Source: Mycobacterium sp. E3198
GTDB taxonomy: Bacteria; Actinomycetota; Actinomycetes; Mycobacteriales; Mycobacteriaceae
Length of the DNA: 64,000 bases
Reading direction: 5' to 3'
Assembly (NCBI RefSeq): GCF_001667015.1
Contig: NZ_LZIS01000001.1
Location: 62,001 to 126,000 of the forward strand
Numbering within the stretch: position 1 is the first letter of the stretch; the number at the start of each line of letters is the position of its first letter. This document shows, piece after piece, positions 11,477-20,442 of this stretch. The notes beneath the pieces were generated by a model. That model worked only from the letters and a program-made list of their open reading frames with translations, was not told the DNA's origin and searched no databases. The position numbers were made by a program, and so were the translations under genes.

Positions 11477-12730
11477 ATGACAGAGCTGGTTACCGGGAAA
11501 ACGCTCCCGAATGTCGTCGTCACCGGCATTGCCATGACGACCGCTCTGGCGACCGACGCCGAGAACACCTGGAAGCTGTTGCAGGACGGCCAGAGCGGCA
11601 TCCGCGTCCTCGAGGACCCGTTCGTCGAGGAGTTCGACCTCCCGGTGCGCATCGGCGGACACCTGTTGGAAGAGTTCGACAGTCAGCTGACGCGCATCGA
11701 GCTGCGCCGGACGGGCTACCTGCAACGGATGTCGACCATCCTGGGCCGACGGGTGTGGGAGAACGCCGGCTCGCCCGAGGTCGACCTCAACCGGCTGATG
11801 GTGTCCATCGGCACGGGGATGGGTTCGTCGGAGGAAATGGTCTTCAGCTACGACGACATGCGCGCCCGTGGCCTCAGGGCCGTCTCGCCGCTGGGCGTGC
11901 AGAAGTACATGCCCAACGGCGCCGCCGCGGCGGTGGGTCTGGAACGGCACGCCAAAGCCGGTGTGATCACACCGGTTTCGGCGTGTGCGTCGGGTTCGGA
12001 GGGCATCGCCCAGGCATGGCGCAACATCGTGTTCGGCGAGGCCGACATCGCCATCTGCGGCGGCGTGGAGACCAAGATCGAGGCCGTGCCGATCGCCGCG
12101 TTCGCCCAGATGCGGATCGTGATGTCGACCAAGAACGACGACCCGGTGGGCGCCTGCCGCCCCTTCGACCGGGACCGGACCGGCTTCGTCTTTGGTGAGG
12201 CCGGCGCGCTCATGGTCATCGAGACCGAGGAGCACGCCAAGGCCCGCGGCGCCAACATCCTGGCGCGCTTGATGGGGGCCAGCATCACCTCCGACGGCTA
12301 CCACATGGTCGCCCCGGACCCCAACGGCGAACGCGCCGGGCACGCGATGGCCCGGGCGATTCAGCTGGCGGGCCTGTCTCCCAAGGACATCGACCACATC
12401 AACGCCCACGCCACCGGCACCTCGGTGGGCGACGTCGCCGAAAGCCGCGCCATCAACAAGGCACTCGGCGGCCACCAGCCGGCCGTGTATGCCCCCAAGG
12501 CAGCGCTGGGTCACTCGGTGGGTGCGGTCGGTGCGGTGGAGTCGATCCTGACCGTGCTCGCGTTGCGCGACCAGGTGGTTCCCCCGACACTGAACCTGGA
12601 AAACCTCGATCCGGAGATCGATTTGGACGTGGTGGCGGGCAAGCCGCGCGCGGGCGACTACAAGTACGCGATCAACAACTCGTTCGGATTCGGCGGCCAC
12701 AACGTCGCACTCGCCTTCGGGCGGTACTGA
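11477..12730 (+). CDS. kasB: Beta-ketoacyl-ACP synthase KasB
   Basis: A 417-aa paralogue of KasA that extends meromycolate chains to full length. Catalytic Cys170 lies in [10 protein letters not shown]; His residues are in [12 protein letters not shown] and [10 protein letters not shown], and APKAALG holds the Lys. The HATGTS motif differs from KasA HGTATP, as in KasB of M. tuberculosis (Rv2246). ATG at 11477 with GAAGGAACTTTC-type sequence upstream. Downstream, accD6 begins 43 bp later. The tandem kasA-kasB arrangement is the mycobacterial norm. Confidence 0.96.
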   Translation: MTELVTGKTLPNVVVTGIAMTTALATDAENTWKLLQDGQSGIRVLEDPFVEEFDLPVRIGGHLLEEFDSQLTRIELRRTGYLQRMSTILGRRVWENAGSPEVDLNRLMVSIGTGMGSSEEMVFSYDDMRARGLRAVSPLGVQKYMPNGAAAAVGLERHAKAGVITPVSACASGSEGIAQAWRNIVFGEADIAICGGVETKIEAVPIAAFAQMRIVMSTKNDDPVGACRPFDRDRTGFVFGEAGALMVIETEEHAKARGANILARLMGASITSDGYHMVAPDPNGERAGHAMARAIQLAGLSPKDIDHINAHATGTSVGDVAESRAINKALGGHQPAVYAPKAALGHSVGAVGAVESILTVLALRDQVVPPTLNLENLDPEIDLDVVAGKPRAGDYKYAINNSFGFGGHNVALAFGRY

Positions 12731-12773
12731 CCCCGCCTTCATTGGCGAGCACACTCGGAACAGGAGACCTGCG

Positions 12774-14195
12774 ATGACGATCATGGCCCCCGCGTCGGTT
12801 GGTGAGTCGCTCGACCCCCGGGACCCGTTGCTGCGTCTGAGCAACTTCTTCGACGACGGCACCGTGGAGCTCCTGCACGAGCGCGACCGCTCCGGCGTGC
12901 TGTCCGCCGCGGGGTCCGTGAACGGGGTGCGCACCATCGCGTTCTGCACGGACGGGACCGTGATGGGCGGTGCGATGGGCACCGAGGGCTGCCAGCACAT
13001 CGTCGACGCCTACGACACCGCCATCGAGGAGCAGAGCCCGATCGTGGGTATCTGGCACTCCGGCGGGGCGCGGTTGGCCGAGGGCGTCAAGGCGCTGCAC
13101 GCGGTCGGCACCGTGTTCGAGGCGATGATTCGGGCGTCGGGCTACATCCCGCAGGTCTCGGTGGTGGTCGGTTTCGCCGCCGGCGGCGCCGCTTACGGGC
13201 CCGCGCTGACCGACGTCATCGTGATGGCGCCGGAGAGCCGGGTGTTCGTCACCGGCCCCGACGTGGTGCGCAGCGTGACCGGCGAGGACGTCGACATGGC
13301 CTCGCTCGGCGGCCCGGAGACCCACCACAAGAAGTCCGGGGTGTGCCACATCGTCGCCGACGACGAACTCGACGCCTACGAGCGCGGCCGCCGGCTGGTC
13401 GGATTGTTCTGCCAGCAGGGCCATTTCGACCGCAGCAAGGCCGAGGCCGGCGACACCGACATCCACGCGCTGCTGCCCGAGTCGGCGCGGCGGGCCTACG
13501 ACGTGCACCCGATCGTGACCGCGATCCTCGACTCCGACACGCCGTTCGACGAGTTCCAGGCCAACTGGGCGCCGTCGATGGTGGTCGGGCTGGGCCGGCT
13601 GTCCGGCCGCACGGTCGGCGTGCTGGCCAACAACCCGCTGCGCCTCGGCGGCTGCCTGAACTCCGAAAGCGCCGAGAAGGCAGCGCGTTTCGTGCGGCTG
13701 TGCGACGCATTCGGGATCCCGCTGATCGTGGTCGTCGACGTGCCGGGTTACCTGCCGGGCGTCGACCAGGAATGGGGCGGCGTGGTGCGCCGCGGCGCCA
13801 AGCTGCTGCACGCGTTCGGTGAGTGCACCGTGCCGCGCGTCACGCTGGTCACCCGGAAGACCTACGGCGGGGCCTACATTGCGATGAACTCCCGTTCGCT
13901 CAATGCGACCAAGGTGTTCGCCTGGCCGGACGCAGAGGTCGCGGTGATGGGCGCCAAGGCCGCGGTGGGGATTCTGCACAAGAAGAAGCTGGCCGCCGCG
14001 CCCGAGCACGAGCGCGAGGCGCTGCACGACGAGCTGGCCGCCGAGCACGAGCGGATCGCCGGCGGCGTCGACAGCGCCATCGAGATCGGCGTGGTCGACG
14101 AGAAGATCGACCCCGCGCACACGCGCAGCAAGCTCACCGAGGCGCTGGCCCAGGCGCCGACACGCCGCGGCCGCCACAAGAACATCCCGCTGTAA
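12774..14195 (+). CDS. accD6: Acetyl/propionyl-CoA carboxylase beta chain AccD6
   Basis: A 473-aa carboxyltransferase subunit that makes malonyl-CoA for FAS-I and FAS-II. The crotonase-like carboxyltransferase pair shows HSGGARLAEG and FAAGGAAYGPALTD in the N-terminal half, then GGCLNSESAEKAARF and KTYGGAYIAMNS in the C-terminal half. It is the last gene of the FAS-II operon, matching Rv2247. The ATG at 12774 follows AGGAGACCTGCG, a good ribosome binding site; a second ATG three codons in is an alternative. A long antisense frame (12672-14177) is a codon-bias artefact. Confidence 0.96.
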   Translation: MTIMAPASVGESLDPRDPLLRLSNFFDDGTVELLHERDRSGVLSAAGSVNGVRTIAFCTDGTVMGGAMGTEGCQHIVDAYDTAIEEQSPIVGIWHSGGARLAEGVKALHAVGTVFEAMIRASGYIPQVSVVVGFAAGGAAYGPALTDVIVMAPESRVFVTGPDVVRSVTGEDVDMASLGGPETHHKKSGVCHIVADDELDAYERGRRLVGLFCQQGHFDRSKAEAGDTDIHALLPESARRAYDVHPIVTAILDSDTPFDEFQANWAPSMVVGLGRLSGRTVGVLANNPLRLGGCLNSESAEKAARFVRLCDAFGIPLIVVVDVPGYLPGVDQEWGGVVRRGAKLLHAFGECTVPRVTLVTRKTYGGAYIAMNSRSLNATKVFAWPDAEVAVMGAKAAVGILHKKKLAAAPEHEREALHDELAAEHERIAGGVDSAIEIGVVDEKIDPAHTRSKLTEALAQAPTRRGRHKNIPL

Positions 14196-14207
14196 TTTCG
14201 TGAGCCT

Positions 14208-14265
14208 GCGAGCGTAACCTCACTGCGAAAAATCGCGCCAGAAATCGCGGTGGGGTTACGCTCGC
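14208..14265. repeat. Inverted repeat C between convergent genes
   Basis: Arms 14208-14227 and 14246-14265 (20 nt, 2 mismatches; core GCGAGCGTAACC) surround an 18-nt loop. It sits between the stop codons of accD6 and the convergent monooxygenase, with the right arm running 10 bp into the latter. It is placed where a two-way terminator would act, but there is no U-tract, so it is only a candidate. Confidence 0.7.
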
Positions 14266-15767
14266 GGTTGACCGAGAATCGCCGAGAGCGCTTGGCGTAA
14301 CTGACCCTCCGGGTCACCCGGCAGGCCCTCGCAGCGCCAGCCGACGAAATCGTCCGGGCGAACCAAGAGCGCCCCTTCGGGGGCGAGCCCGGTAATCGAG
14401 GCCCACTCCTCGCTCCGGATGCACTGCGCGGCAACCGATAGCGCAGCCGCGGCGGTACGCCAGCGCTCGTCGCCGGTCAGCAGAGTGAACCCCGGCCCCA
14501 GCAGGTCGAGCGTCGAGACGCCGTCGCGCACCCACACGTGCGGGACCCGGGTGCCGGGCTGCCCGCGCAACTCGTCCACCAGCAGCCCGCCCGGCTCGTC
14601 GGACAACACCGCCGCCGAACGGTATCGGTAGCCGATGAGCAGGTTGAACATCGGGCATTCTTCGTCGGCCGGCAGTTGCGGCCGGTAGTCGTTCGCGGGA
14701 AACACGGCCAGGCTCGGGCCGGTCAGCGACTGCCGGGCCACGAAGCGCCCCACCGGATGACGCTCGTCATGGTAGGTATCCAATAGCCCCGGCCCGGCGC
14801 TCCCGTCCAACACCGCGGCCAGCTTCCAGGCCAGGTTGTGCGCGCTCTGGATGGCGGTGTTGGCTCCCCCGGCCTTGAACGGCGGCATGGTGTGCGCCGA
14901 ATCGCCAACGAGAAAGACTCGACCACAACGGAATTGGTCGGCCACCTGTTCGTACGGCTGCCACGCAGCGACCTCGATGATCTCGGTGTCCAGCGGCTCG
15001 CCGAACGCCTTGGTGAGTAAATCGAGACAGCGGTCGGGCGCGAACTGCTGCGCCGTCGTGATGAACATGCCGAGATCGCCCTTGGCCACCAGGAAAATGC
15101 CGTCCACATCGGCGTTTTTCACCTGCACGGCATCGCCATCGTCCAGCTGCGGGACCAGCCGTCGCCACGGCGCACGGAAGTAGACGAACACGACATAGAT
15201 CGGCAGCGCGCCGTATCCAGAGGTGTTGATGCCCAGCCGGTTCCGGATCGGGCTGTGCACGCCATCGGCGGCGACGAGATAGTCGGCGCGGACGGTTTCA
15301 GACCCGTCCAGCACCGCGGTGACGCCGTCGTCGTCGACGTCGAGCGAGGATAGCTCCGTCCCGTAGCGCACTTCGCTGCCGCGCCGACGGGTTTCGGCGA
15401 GCAGCATCGGCTCCAGGTGACTTTGCGGGCAGTACTGCGCGGCGGGCTCGGGGCTGAGCTTGTCCATGCCCGCGAAGATCGCGTCGATGTCGATGGCCTG
15501 CCGTTCGTCCGGGCTGTTCAGGGCCGGCTTGACCGTCATCGCCGACACGTGATCGGCGACGGCGTGCACCTGGTCGCTGAGGCCGAGGCCGCGCAGGATC
15601 TCCAAACTCCGGAAGCTCAGGTTGCGGGCCTTCGGGTAGATGAACACCTCGCGCCGCTTTTCGACCAGCAGCGAGCGAATCCCGTGCTGGGCGAGCAACA
15701 CCGACGTCGCCAGCCCGCCCGCGCCCGCGCCCACCACCAGTACCGGCACCCTCAATATGGAAGTCAC
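14256..15767 (-). CDS. FAD-dependent aromatic-type monooxygenase
   Basis: A 503-aa class A flavoprotein monooxygenase (PheA/TfdB/MhpA type). FAD motifs are complete: VLVVGAGAGGLATSVLLAQ near residue 8, the DG motif LVAADGVHSPIRNRLG near residue 170, and GD motif VFLVGDSAHTMPPF near residue 285. The C-terminal 110 residues look like the thioredoxin-like tail of phenol hydroxylases. GTG start at 15767. It follows glpD on the same strand by 19 bp and ends convergently with accD6, so it is probably the third gene of the tetR-glpD unit. The substrate cannot be told; it is not at this position in M. tuberculosis, as far as I recall. Confidence 0.85.
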   Translation of the reverse strand: MTSILRVPVLVVGAGAGGLATSVLLAQHGIRSLLVEKRREVFIYPKARNLSFRSLEILRGLGLSDQVHAVADHVSAMTVKPALNSPDERQAIDIDAIFAGMDKLSPEPAAQYCPQSHLEPMLLAETRRRGSEVRYGTELSSLDVDDDGVTAVLDGSETVRADYLVAADGVHSPIRNRLGINTSGYGALPIYVVFVYFRAPWRRLVPQLDDGDAVQVKNADVDGIFLVAKGDLGMFITTAQQFAPDRCLDLLTKAFGEPLDTEIIEVAAWQPYEQVADQFRCGRVFLVGDSAHTMPPFKAGGANTAIQSAHNLAWKLAAVLDGSAGPGLLDTYHDERHPVGRFVARQSLTGPSLAVFPANDYRPQLPADEECPMFNLLIGYRYRSAAVLSDEPGGLLVDELRGQPGTRVPHVWVRDGVSTLDLLGPGFTLLTGDERWRTAAAALSVAAQCIRSEEWASITGLAPEGALLVRPDDFVGWRCEGLPGDPEGQLRQALSAILGQPRA

Positions 15768-15786
15768 ACCAAAATGATAGCGACTG

Positions 15787-17325
15787 TCACTTCACAAAGC
15801 GACCCACAAACTCCTCCGCCACGCCGACCACGCGCTCGCGGTCCCCCGCCACCAGGCCGATGCGCGTCCGCCGGTCCACGATGTCGTCGACGTCCAGCGC
15901 GCCCTCGTGCGTCACCGCGTACTCGAATTCCGCCCGGGTCACGTCGATGCCCTCGGCGACCGGCTCGGCCGGGCGGTCGCACGTCGCGTTCGCGACGACG
16001 CCGAACGCCTCGACGCCGTACCGTGCCACCAGCGACGCGGGCAGTCCCGCCGTCGCGCCACCCGAAGGCCCCGGGTTCGCCGGCGCCCCGATCAACGGCA
16101 GGTCGCGGGTGCGGCAGTCCGCCGCGCGCAATCCCCGCCGCCCCACGGCGAAGTCCACGACGTCCTCGGCCATGTACCGGTATTCGGTCAGCTTGCCGCC
16201 GATGATGCTGATGACGCCGGACGGCGCCTCGATGACGGCGTGCTCGCGCGACACGTCCGCGGTGCGGCCTTCGCCCGTGTCGATCAGCGGGCGCAGGCCG
16301 GCGTAGGCGCCGAGCACGTCGGCCGTGCCGAGCGCAGTCCCCAACGCGGTGTTCACCGTGTCGAGCAGGAACGCGATCTCGTCGCCGGACGGTTGCGGCA
16401 CGTCGGGGATCGGGCCGGGCGCGTCCTCGTCGGTCAGGCCCAAATAGACCCGGCCCAGCTGCTCGGGCATCGCGAACACGAAGCGGTTGAGCTCGCCGGG
16501 GATCGGAACCGTAAGGGCCGCAGTGGGATTCCCGAACGCTTGGGCGTCGAAGACGAGGTGCGTCCCGCGGCTGGGCCGCAGCCGCAATGAATCGTCGATC
16601 TCGGCCGCCCACACGCCCGCCGCGTTGATCACCGCGCGGGCCGACACGTCGAACGACTGCCGGGTGCGCTGATCAGTCAATCGCACCGAGGTGCCCGTCG
16701 CCTCGGACGCCGCGACGTAGGTCAGGATTCGGGCGCCGTGCTGCGCCGCGGTGCGCGCGACCGCGGTCACCAGCCGGGCGTCGTCGATCAGTTGACCGTC
16801 GTACGCCAGGAAGCCGCCGTCGAGCCCGTCGCGTCGCACCGTGGGCGCCATCTGAACGACGCGTTGCGCCGACACCCGCCGCGACCGCGGCAGCACCGAC
16901 GACGGCGTACCCGCCAGCGCCCGCAACCCGTCGCCGGCCAGGAACCCGGCGCGCACCAGCGCGCGCTTGCCGCGGCTCATCGATCCCAGCAGCGGGACCA
17001 ACTGCGGCATCGCGTGCACGAGATGAGGGGCGTTGCGCGTCATCAGGATTCCGCGCTCGACGGCGCTGCGCCGGGCGATGCCGACGTTCCCGCTCGCCAG
17101 GTAGCGCAGGCCGCCGTGCACCAGCTTGGAACTCCATCGGCTGGTGCCGAACGCCAGGTCGTGCTTCTCCACCAGCGCCACCCGCAGGCCGCGCGCGGCG
17201 GCGTCCAGCGCGATCCCGGCGCCGGTGATGCCGCCGCCGATCACCACGACGTCCAGCGGCGCGCCGTCGGCCAGGGCGGTCAGGTCGGCGGTGCGGCGCG
17301 CGGCGTTCAGGGCGGAAAGGTTCAC
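15787..17325 (-). CDS. glpD: Glycerol-3-phosphate dehydrogenase, FAD-dependent
   Basis: A 512-aa respiratory glycerol-3-phosphate dehydrogenase, equivalent to GlpD1 (Rv2249c). The N-terminal FAD motif is VVVIGGGITGAGIALDAAARG; the typical SRWSSKLVHGGLRYL and IIGGKLTEYRYMAEDVV segments are present, with a helical DAO_C domain at the end. It oxidises glycerol-3-phosphate to dihydroxyacetone phosphate at the membrane, passing electrons to quinone. The GTG start overlaps the tetR stop by 4 bp (GTGA), so it is co-transcribed with the regulator. The opposite operon encodes an enzyme that uses acyl-DHAP, so the two sides share a metabolite. Confidence 0.94.
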   Translation of the reverse strand: MNLSALNAARRTADLTALADGAPLDVVVIGGGITGAGIALDAAARGLRVALVEKHDLAFGTSRWSSKLVHGGLRYLASGNVGIARRSAVERGILMTRNAPHLVHAMPQLVPLLGSMSRGKRALVRAGFLAGDGLRALAGTPSSVLPRSRRVSAQRVVQMAPTVRRDGLDGGFLAYDGQLIDDARLVTAVARTAAQHGARILTYVAASEATGTSVRLTDQRTRQSFDVSARAVINAAGVWAAEIDDSLRLRPSRGTHLVFDAQAFGNPTAALTVPIPGELNRFVFAMPEQLGRVYLGLTDEDAPGPIPDVPQPSGDEIAFLLDTVNTALGTALGTADVLGAYAGLRPLIDTGEGRTADVSREHAVIEAPSGVISIIGGKLTEYRYMAEDVVDFAVGRRGLRAADCRTRDLPLIGAPANPGPSGGATAGLPASLVARYGVEAFGVVANATCDRPAEPVAEGIDVTRAEFEYAVTHEGALDVDDIVDRRTRIGLVAGDRERVVGVAEEFVGRFVK

Positions 17326-17891
17326 GAGAGGTATCCGTTCAGCGAGTAGGCGAGTTCGGCGGCCAGCGCGTCGGCGTCCAGGATCGGCCGGACGATCCGC
17401 TCGGACTGGATGGTCGACTGGGCGATCAGCAACACCATGGTGGCCATCTGCAGCGGATCCCCGGCGCGGACGCTGCCGTGGCGCTGGGCCGCGCGGAGCC
17501 GCTCGGCCAGGGCGTCGATCAGCATCTGCTGGCTGGCCCCGAGGCGTTCGGTGATGTAGATCGGCGCCAGCTCCGAATGCAGTACCGACATCACCAGGTC
17601 GTCGCGGCGCAGCAGGTCGGCCACCGTGACGATCTGTCGCACCAGCGATTCGCGGTCGTCGCCGAGCAGCGGGGCGTCGCGCATCACGCCGGTGATGTGC
17701 CGGGTGAGCAGCGCCGCCACGATCGACTTGGTGTCCGGCCAGCGGCGGTACACCGTCGGCCGGCTGACGCCCGCGCGACGCGCGATCTCCGCCAGGGTCA
17801 CCCGGTCCACCCCGAAATCGACCACACAGCTGGCCGCCGCCGCCAGGATCCGGTCGCCGGTATCCGCCGGAGCGTTACTGATTGACAGCAT
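17322..17891 (-). CDS. TetR-family regulator of the glpD operon
   Basis: A 189-aa TetR-type repressor (Rv2250c-like). The helix-turn-helix reads VTLAEIARRAGVSRPTVYRRW (given in parts: VTLAEIARRAG, VSRPTVYRRW), about residues 32-52; the C-terminal ligand domain is variable. I start at ATG 17891; the frame runs further upstream, but that overlaps the divergent gene. Its start codon lies 17 bp from that of the divergent gene, and the gap contains an imperfect dyad, so it probably regulates itself, glpD, the monooxygenase and the opposite operon. Confidence 0.88.
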   Translation of the reverse strand: MLSISNAPADTGDRILAAAASCVVDFGVDRVTLAEIARRAGVSRPTVYRRWPDTKSIVAALLTRHITGVMRDAPLLGDDRESLVRQIVTVADLLRRDDLVMSVLHSELAPIYITERLGASQQMLIDALAERLRAAQRHGSVRAGDPLQMATMVLLIAQSTIQSERIVRPILDADALAAELAYSLNGYLS

Positions 17892-17911
17892 GTGTAATAC
17901 TGTAACGCATG
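17887..17911. promoter_or_regulatory. Shared divergent promoter and operator
   Basis: The 17 bp between the two start codons carry TACTGT (17898-17903) reading rightward and TACAGT (17904-17899) reading leftward. Both fit the mycobacterial -10 consensus TANNNT, placed 5 and 7 nt before the respective ATGs, as expected for leaderless mRNAs. An imperfect dyad CATGTGT ... ACGCATG spans both start codons and could be the TetR operator. Confidence 0.6.
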
Positions 17912-19519
17912 ACGCACGCCGAGGAACTCCTCCCGCCGATGAAATGGAACGCGTGGGGGGATCCCGCCGCGGCGAAGCCCCTCTCGGAGGGCATCCGCAA
18001 CTTGCTGAAACAGGCTGTGGGCCTGCAGGATTCGGACACACCCGAGATCGACGCCGACGAGGTGAGGCTGCGCCCCTCGGCGCTGTCGGCGGCCGACAAA
18101 GACGCCCTGGCCGGCATCGTAGGCGCCGGGTACTGCCGCACCGACGACCGCGACCGGCTGCTGCGCGCCGGCGGCAAATCCACCCTCGACCTGCTGCGAC
18201 GCCGGGACGCCGGCGTCCAGGACGCGCCCGACGCCGTGCTGCTGCCCGGGGACGACGACGCCGTCGCCGCGGTCCTGCGGTACTGTTCCGAGCACCGCAT
18301 CGCCGTGGTCCCGTTCGGCGGGGGCACCAACGTGGTCGGCGGCCTCGATCCCACCCGCGGCGAGTTCGACGCCGTGGTGTCGCTCGACCTACGCCGCTTC
18401 GACCAGCTCATCGAGCTCGACGAGGTGTCCGGCCAGGCCACCCTCGGCGCCGGCGTCACCGGGCCGGACGCCGAACGCCTGCTCGGCGCGCGCGGTTTTT
18501 CGCTCGGGCATTTCCCGCAAAGCTTCGAATACGCCACCATCGGCGGGTTCGCCGCGACGCGCTCGTCGGGCCAGGACTCGGCGGGCTACGGCCGGTTCGA
18601 CGACATGGTGCGCGGCCTGCGGATGGTCACCCCGGTCGGCACGCTGGAGCTCGGCCGCGCGCCGGCGTCGGCCGCCGGCCCCGACCTGCGCCAGCTGCTG
18701 CTGGGCTCGGAGGGAACCTTCGGCGTCATCACCGAGGTGCGGCTGCGTGTGCACCGCACCCCGGAGGCCGTCGCGTACGAGGCGTGGTCGTTCCCCGATT
18801 TCGAGACCGGCGCCGCGGCGCTGCGCGCCGTCACCCAAAACGGCACCGGCCCCACCGTCATCCGGCTCTCCGACGAGGTCGAGACCGGGGTCAACCTGGC
18901 CACCACCGAGGCGATCGGCGAAAGCCAGATCACCGGCGGGTGCCTGGGGCTCACCGTGTTCGAGGGCACCAAGGAACACGTCGATCACCGGCGCGCCGAA
19001 ACCGGCGCGCTGCTCGCGGCGCGGGGCGGTACGTCGCTGGGCGAGGGGCCGGCGCGGGCCTGGGAGCGCGGCCGGTTCGGCGCGCCGTACCTGCGCGACT
19101 CGCTGTTGTCGGCGGGCGCGCTCTGCGAGACGCTCGAGACGGCCACCGACTGGTCGAATGTGTCCACGCTGAAAGCCGCTGTCACCGAGGCGCTTACGAG
19201 TGCGCTGGCCGAGTCGGGCACCCCGGCACTGGTGATGTGCCACATCTCGCACGTCTACCCCACCGGCGCCTCGCTCTACTTCACCATCGTCGCCGGGCAG
19301 CGGGGCAACCCGATCGAACAGTGGTGGGCCGCCAAGAAGGCCGCGTCGGACGCGATCGTCGCCAACGGCGGGACCATCACCCACCACCACGCCGTCGGCG
19401 CCGACCACCGGCCCTGGATGCGTGACGAGGTCGGCGAGCTGGGCGTCCAGGTGTTGCGCGCGGTCAAGGCGACGCTCGACCCGGCCGGAATCCTCAACCC
19501 CGGCAAGCTGATTCCGTGA
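17909..19519 (+). CDS. Alkyl-DHAP synthase-like FAD-linked oxidase
   Basis: A 536-aa protein of the PCMH-type FAD oxidase family, closest to alkyldihydroxyacetonephosphate synthase (Rv2251-like). The FAD domain contains VVPFGGGTNVVGG (about residue 132) and FPQSFEYATIGGFAATRSSGQDSAGYGRFDD; the C terminus has the HHH motif (TITHHHAVGADH) used in AGPS chemistry, replacing the acyl chain of acyl-DHAP with an alkyl chain. Whether mycobacteria make ether lipids with it is not settled. ATG at 17909, probably leaderless. Its stop overlaps the diacylglycerol kinase start (GTGA). Confidence 0.85.
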   Translation: MTHAEELLPPMKWNAWGDPAAAKPLSEGIRNLLKQAVGLQDSDTPEIDADEVRLRPSALSAADKDALAGIVGAGYCRTDDRDRLLRAGGKSTLDLLRRRDAGVQDAPDAVLLPGDDDAVAAVLRYCSEHRIAVVPFGGGTNVVGGLDPTRGEFDAVVSLDLRRFDQLIELDEVSGQATLGAGVTGPDAERLLGARGFSLGHFPQSFEYATIGGFAATRSSGQDSAGYGRFDDMVRGLRMVTPVGTLELGRAPASAAGPDLRQLLLGSEGTFGVITEVRLRVHRTPEAVAYEAWSFPDFETGAAALRAVTQNGTGPTVIRLSDEVETGVNLATTEAIGESQITGGCLGLTVFEGTKEHVDHRRAETGALLAARGGTSLGEGPARAWERGRFGAPYLRDSLLSAGALCETLETATDWSNVSTLKAAVTEALTSALAESGTPALVMCHISHVYPTGASLYFTIVAGQRGNPIEQWWAAKKAASDAIVANGGTITHHHAVGADHRPWMRDEVGELGVQVLRAVKATLDPAGILNPGKLIP

Positions 19520-20427
19520 CCCGCCGCGAGGTCGGCAAAGTCACCGCGCTGACCAATCCCGCCTCCGGACACGGCGCCGCCATCCGCGCGGCCCAGGTCG
19601 CGATCGCCCGCCTGCACGAGCGGGGTGTGCAGGTCACCGAGATCATCGGCGACGACGCGCGAGACGCGCGCCACCTCGTCGCCGCCGAACTCGACCGGGG
19701 AACCGATGCGGTCATGGTCACCGGCGGCGACGGCGTCGTCTCCAACGCGCTGCAGGTGCTCGCCGGCACCGACGTCCCGCTCGGCATCGTCCCGGCCGGC
19801 ACCGGCAACGACCACGCTCGCGAATTCCACATCCCCACAAAGGATCCCGCGGCCGCCGCCGACGTCGTCGCCGACGGCCGCACGGAAACCATTGACCTGG
19901 GCCGGATCAGGTGGGGCGACAACGAGAAGTGGTTCGGCACCGTCGCGGCCACCGGCTTCGACTCCCTGGTGACCGACCGCGCCAACCGGATGAGCTGGCC
20001 GCACGGGCGGTTGCGCTATTACATCGCGATGCTCGCCGAGCTGTCGCAGCTGCGCCTGCTGCCTTTCCGGCTGGTGCTGGACGGCAGCCAGGAGATCGAC
20101 GCCGACATCACGCTCGCGGCCTTCGGCAACACCCGCAGCTACGGCGGCGGGCTGCTGATCTGTCCCCACGCCGACCCCACCGACGGCCTGCTCGACATCA
20201 CCATGGCCCACTCGGCGTCCCGGACGAGGCTGGTCCGCCTGTTCCCCACCGTGATGAAGGGCACGCACGTCAACCTCGACGAGGTGACCACGGCGCGCGC
20301 CAAAACGATCCACGTCGAATGCCCGGGCATCAACGTCTACGCCGACGGCGACTTCGCCTGCCCGCTGCCCGCCGAGATCTCCGCGGTGCCCGCGGCGCTG
20401 AAGATCCTGCGTCCGGTCCGGCCGTAA
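19516..20427 (+). CDS. Diacylglycerol kinase family lipid kinase
   Basis: A 303-aa DAGK-catalytic-domain protein like Rv2252, a diacylglycerol kinase linked to phospholipid and PIM metabolism. The nucleotide-binding GGDGVV (about residues 72-77) stands in the place of GGDGT, and the second motif is VPAGTGNDHAREF. The C-terminal beta domain includes FGNTRSYGGGLLICPHADPTDG. GTG start overlaps the upstream gene by 4 bp, so the pair is an operon acting on glycerolipid intermediates. Cytosolic, probably membrane associated. Confidence 0.92.
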   Translation: MTRREVGKVTALTNPASGHGAAIRAAQVAIARLHERGVQVTEIIGDDARDARHLVAAELDRGTDAVMVTGGDGVVSNALQVLAGTDVPLGIVPAGTGNDHAREFHIPTKDPAAAADVVADGRTETIDLGRIRWGDNEKWFGTVAATGFDSLVTDRANRMSWPHGRLRYYIAMLAELSQLRLLPFRLVLDGSQEIDADITLAAFGNTRSYGGGLLICPHADPTDGLLDITMAHSASRTRLVRLFPTVMKGTHVNLDEVTTARAKTIHVECPGINVYADGDFACPLPAEISAVPAALKILRPVRP

Positions 20428-20442
20428 ATTCGGGCACGCCAG

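Noticed and set aside
12672..14177. 501-codon frame antisense to accD6
   Set aside because: accD6 is unmistakable on the other strand; the antisense frame has no motifs and low-complexity composition.
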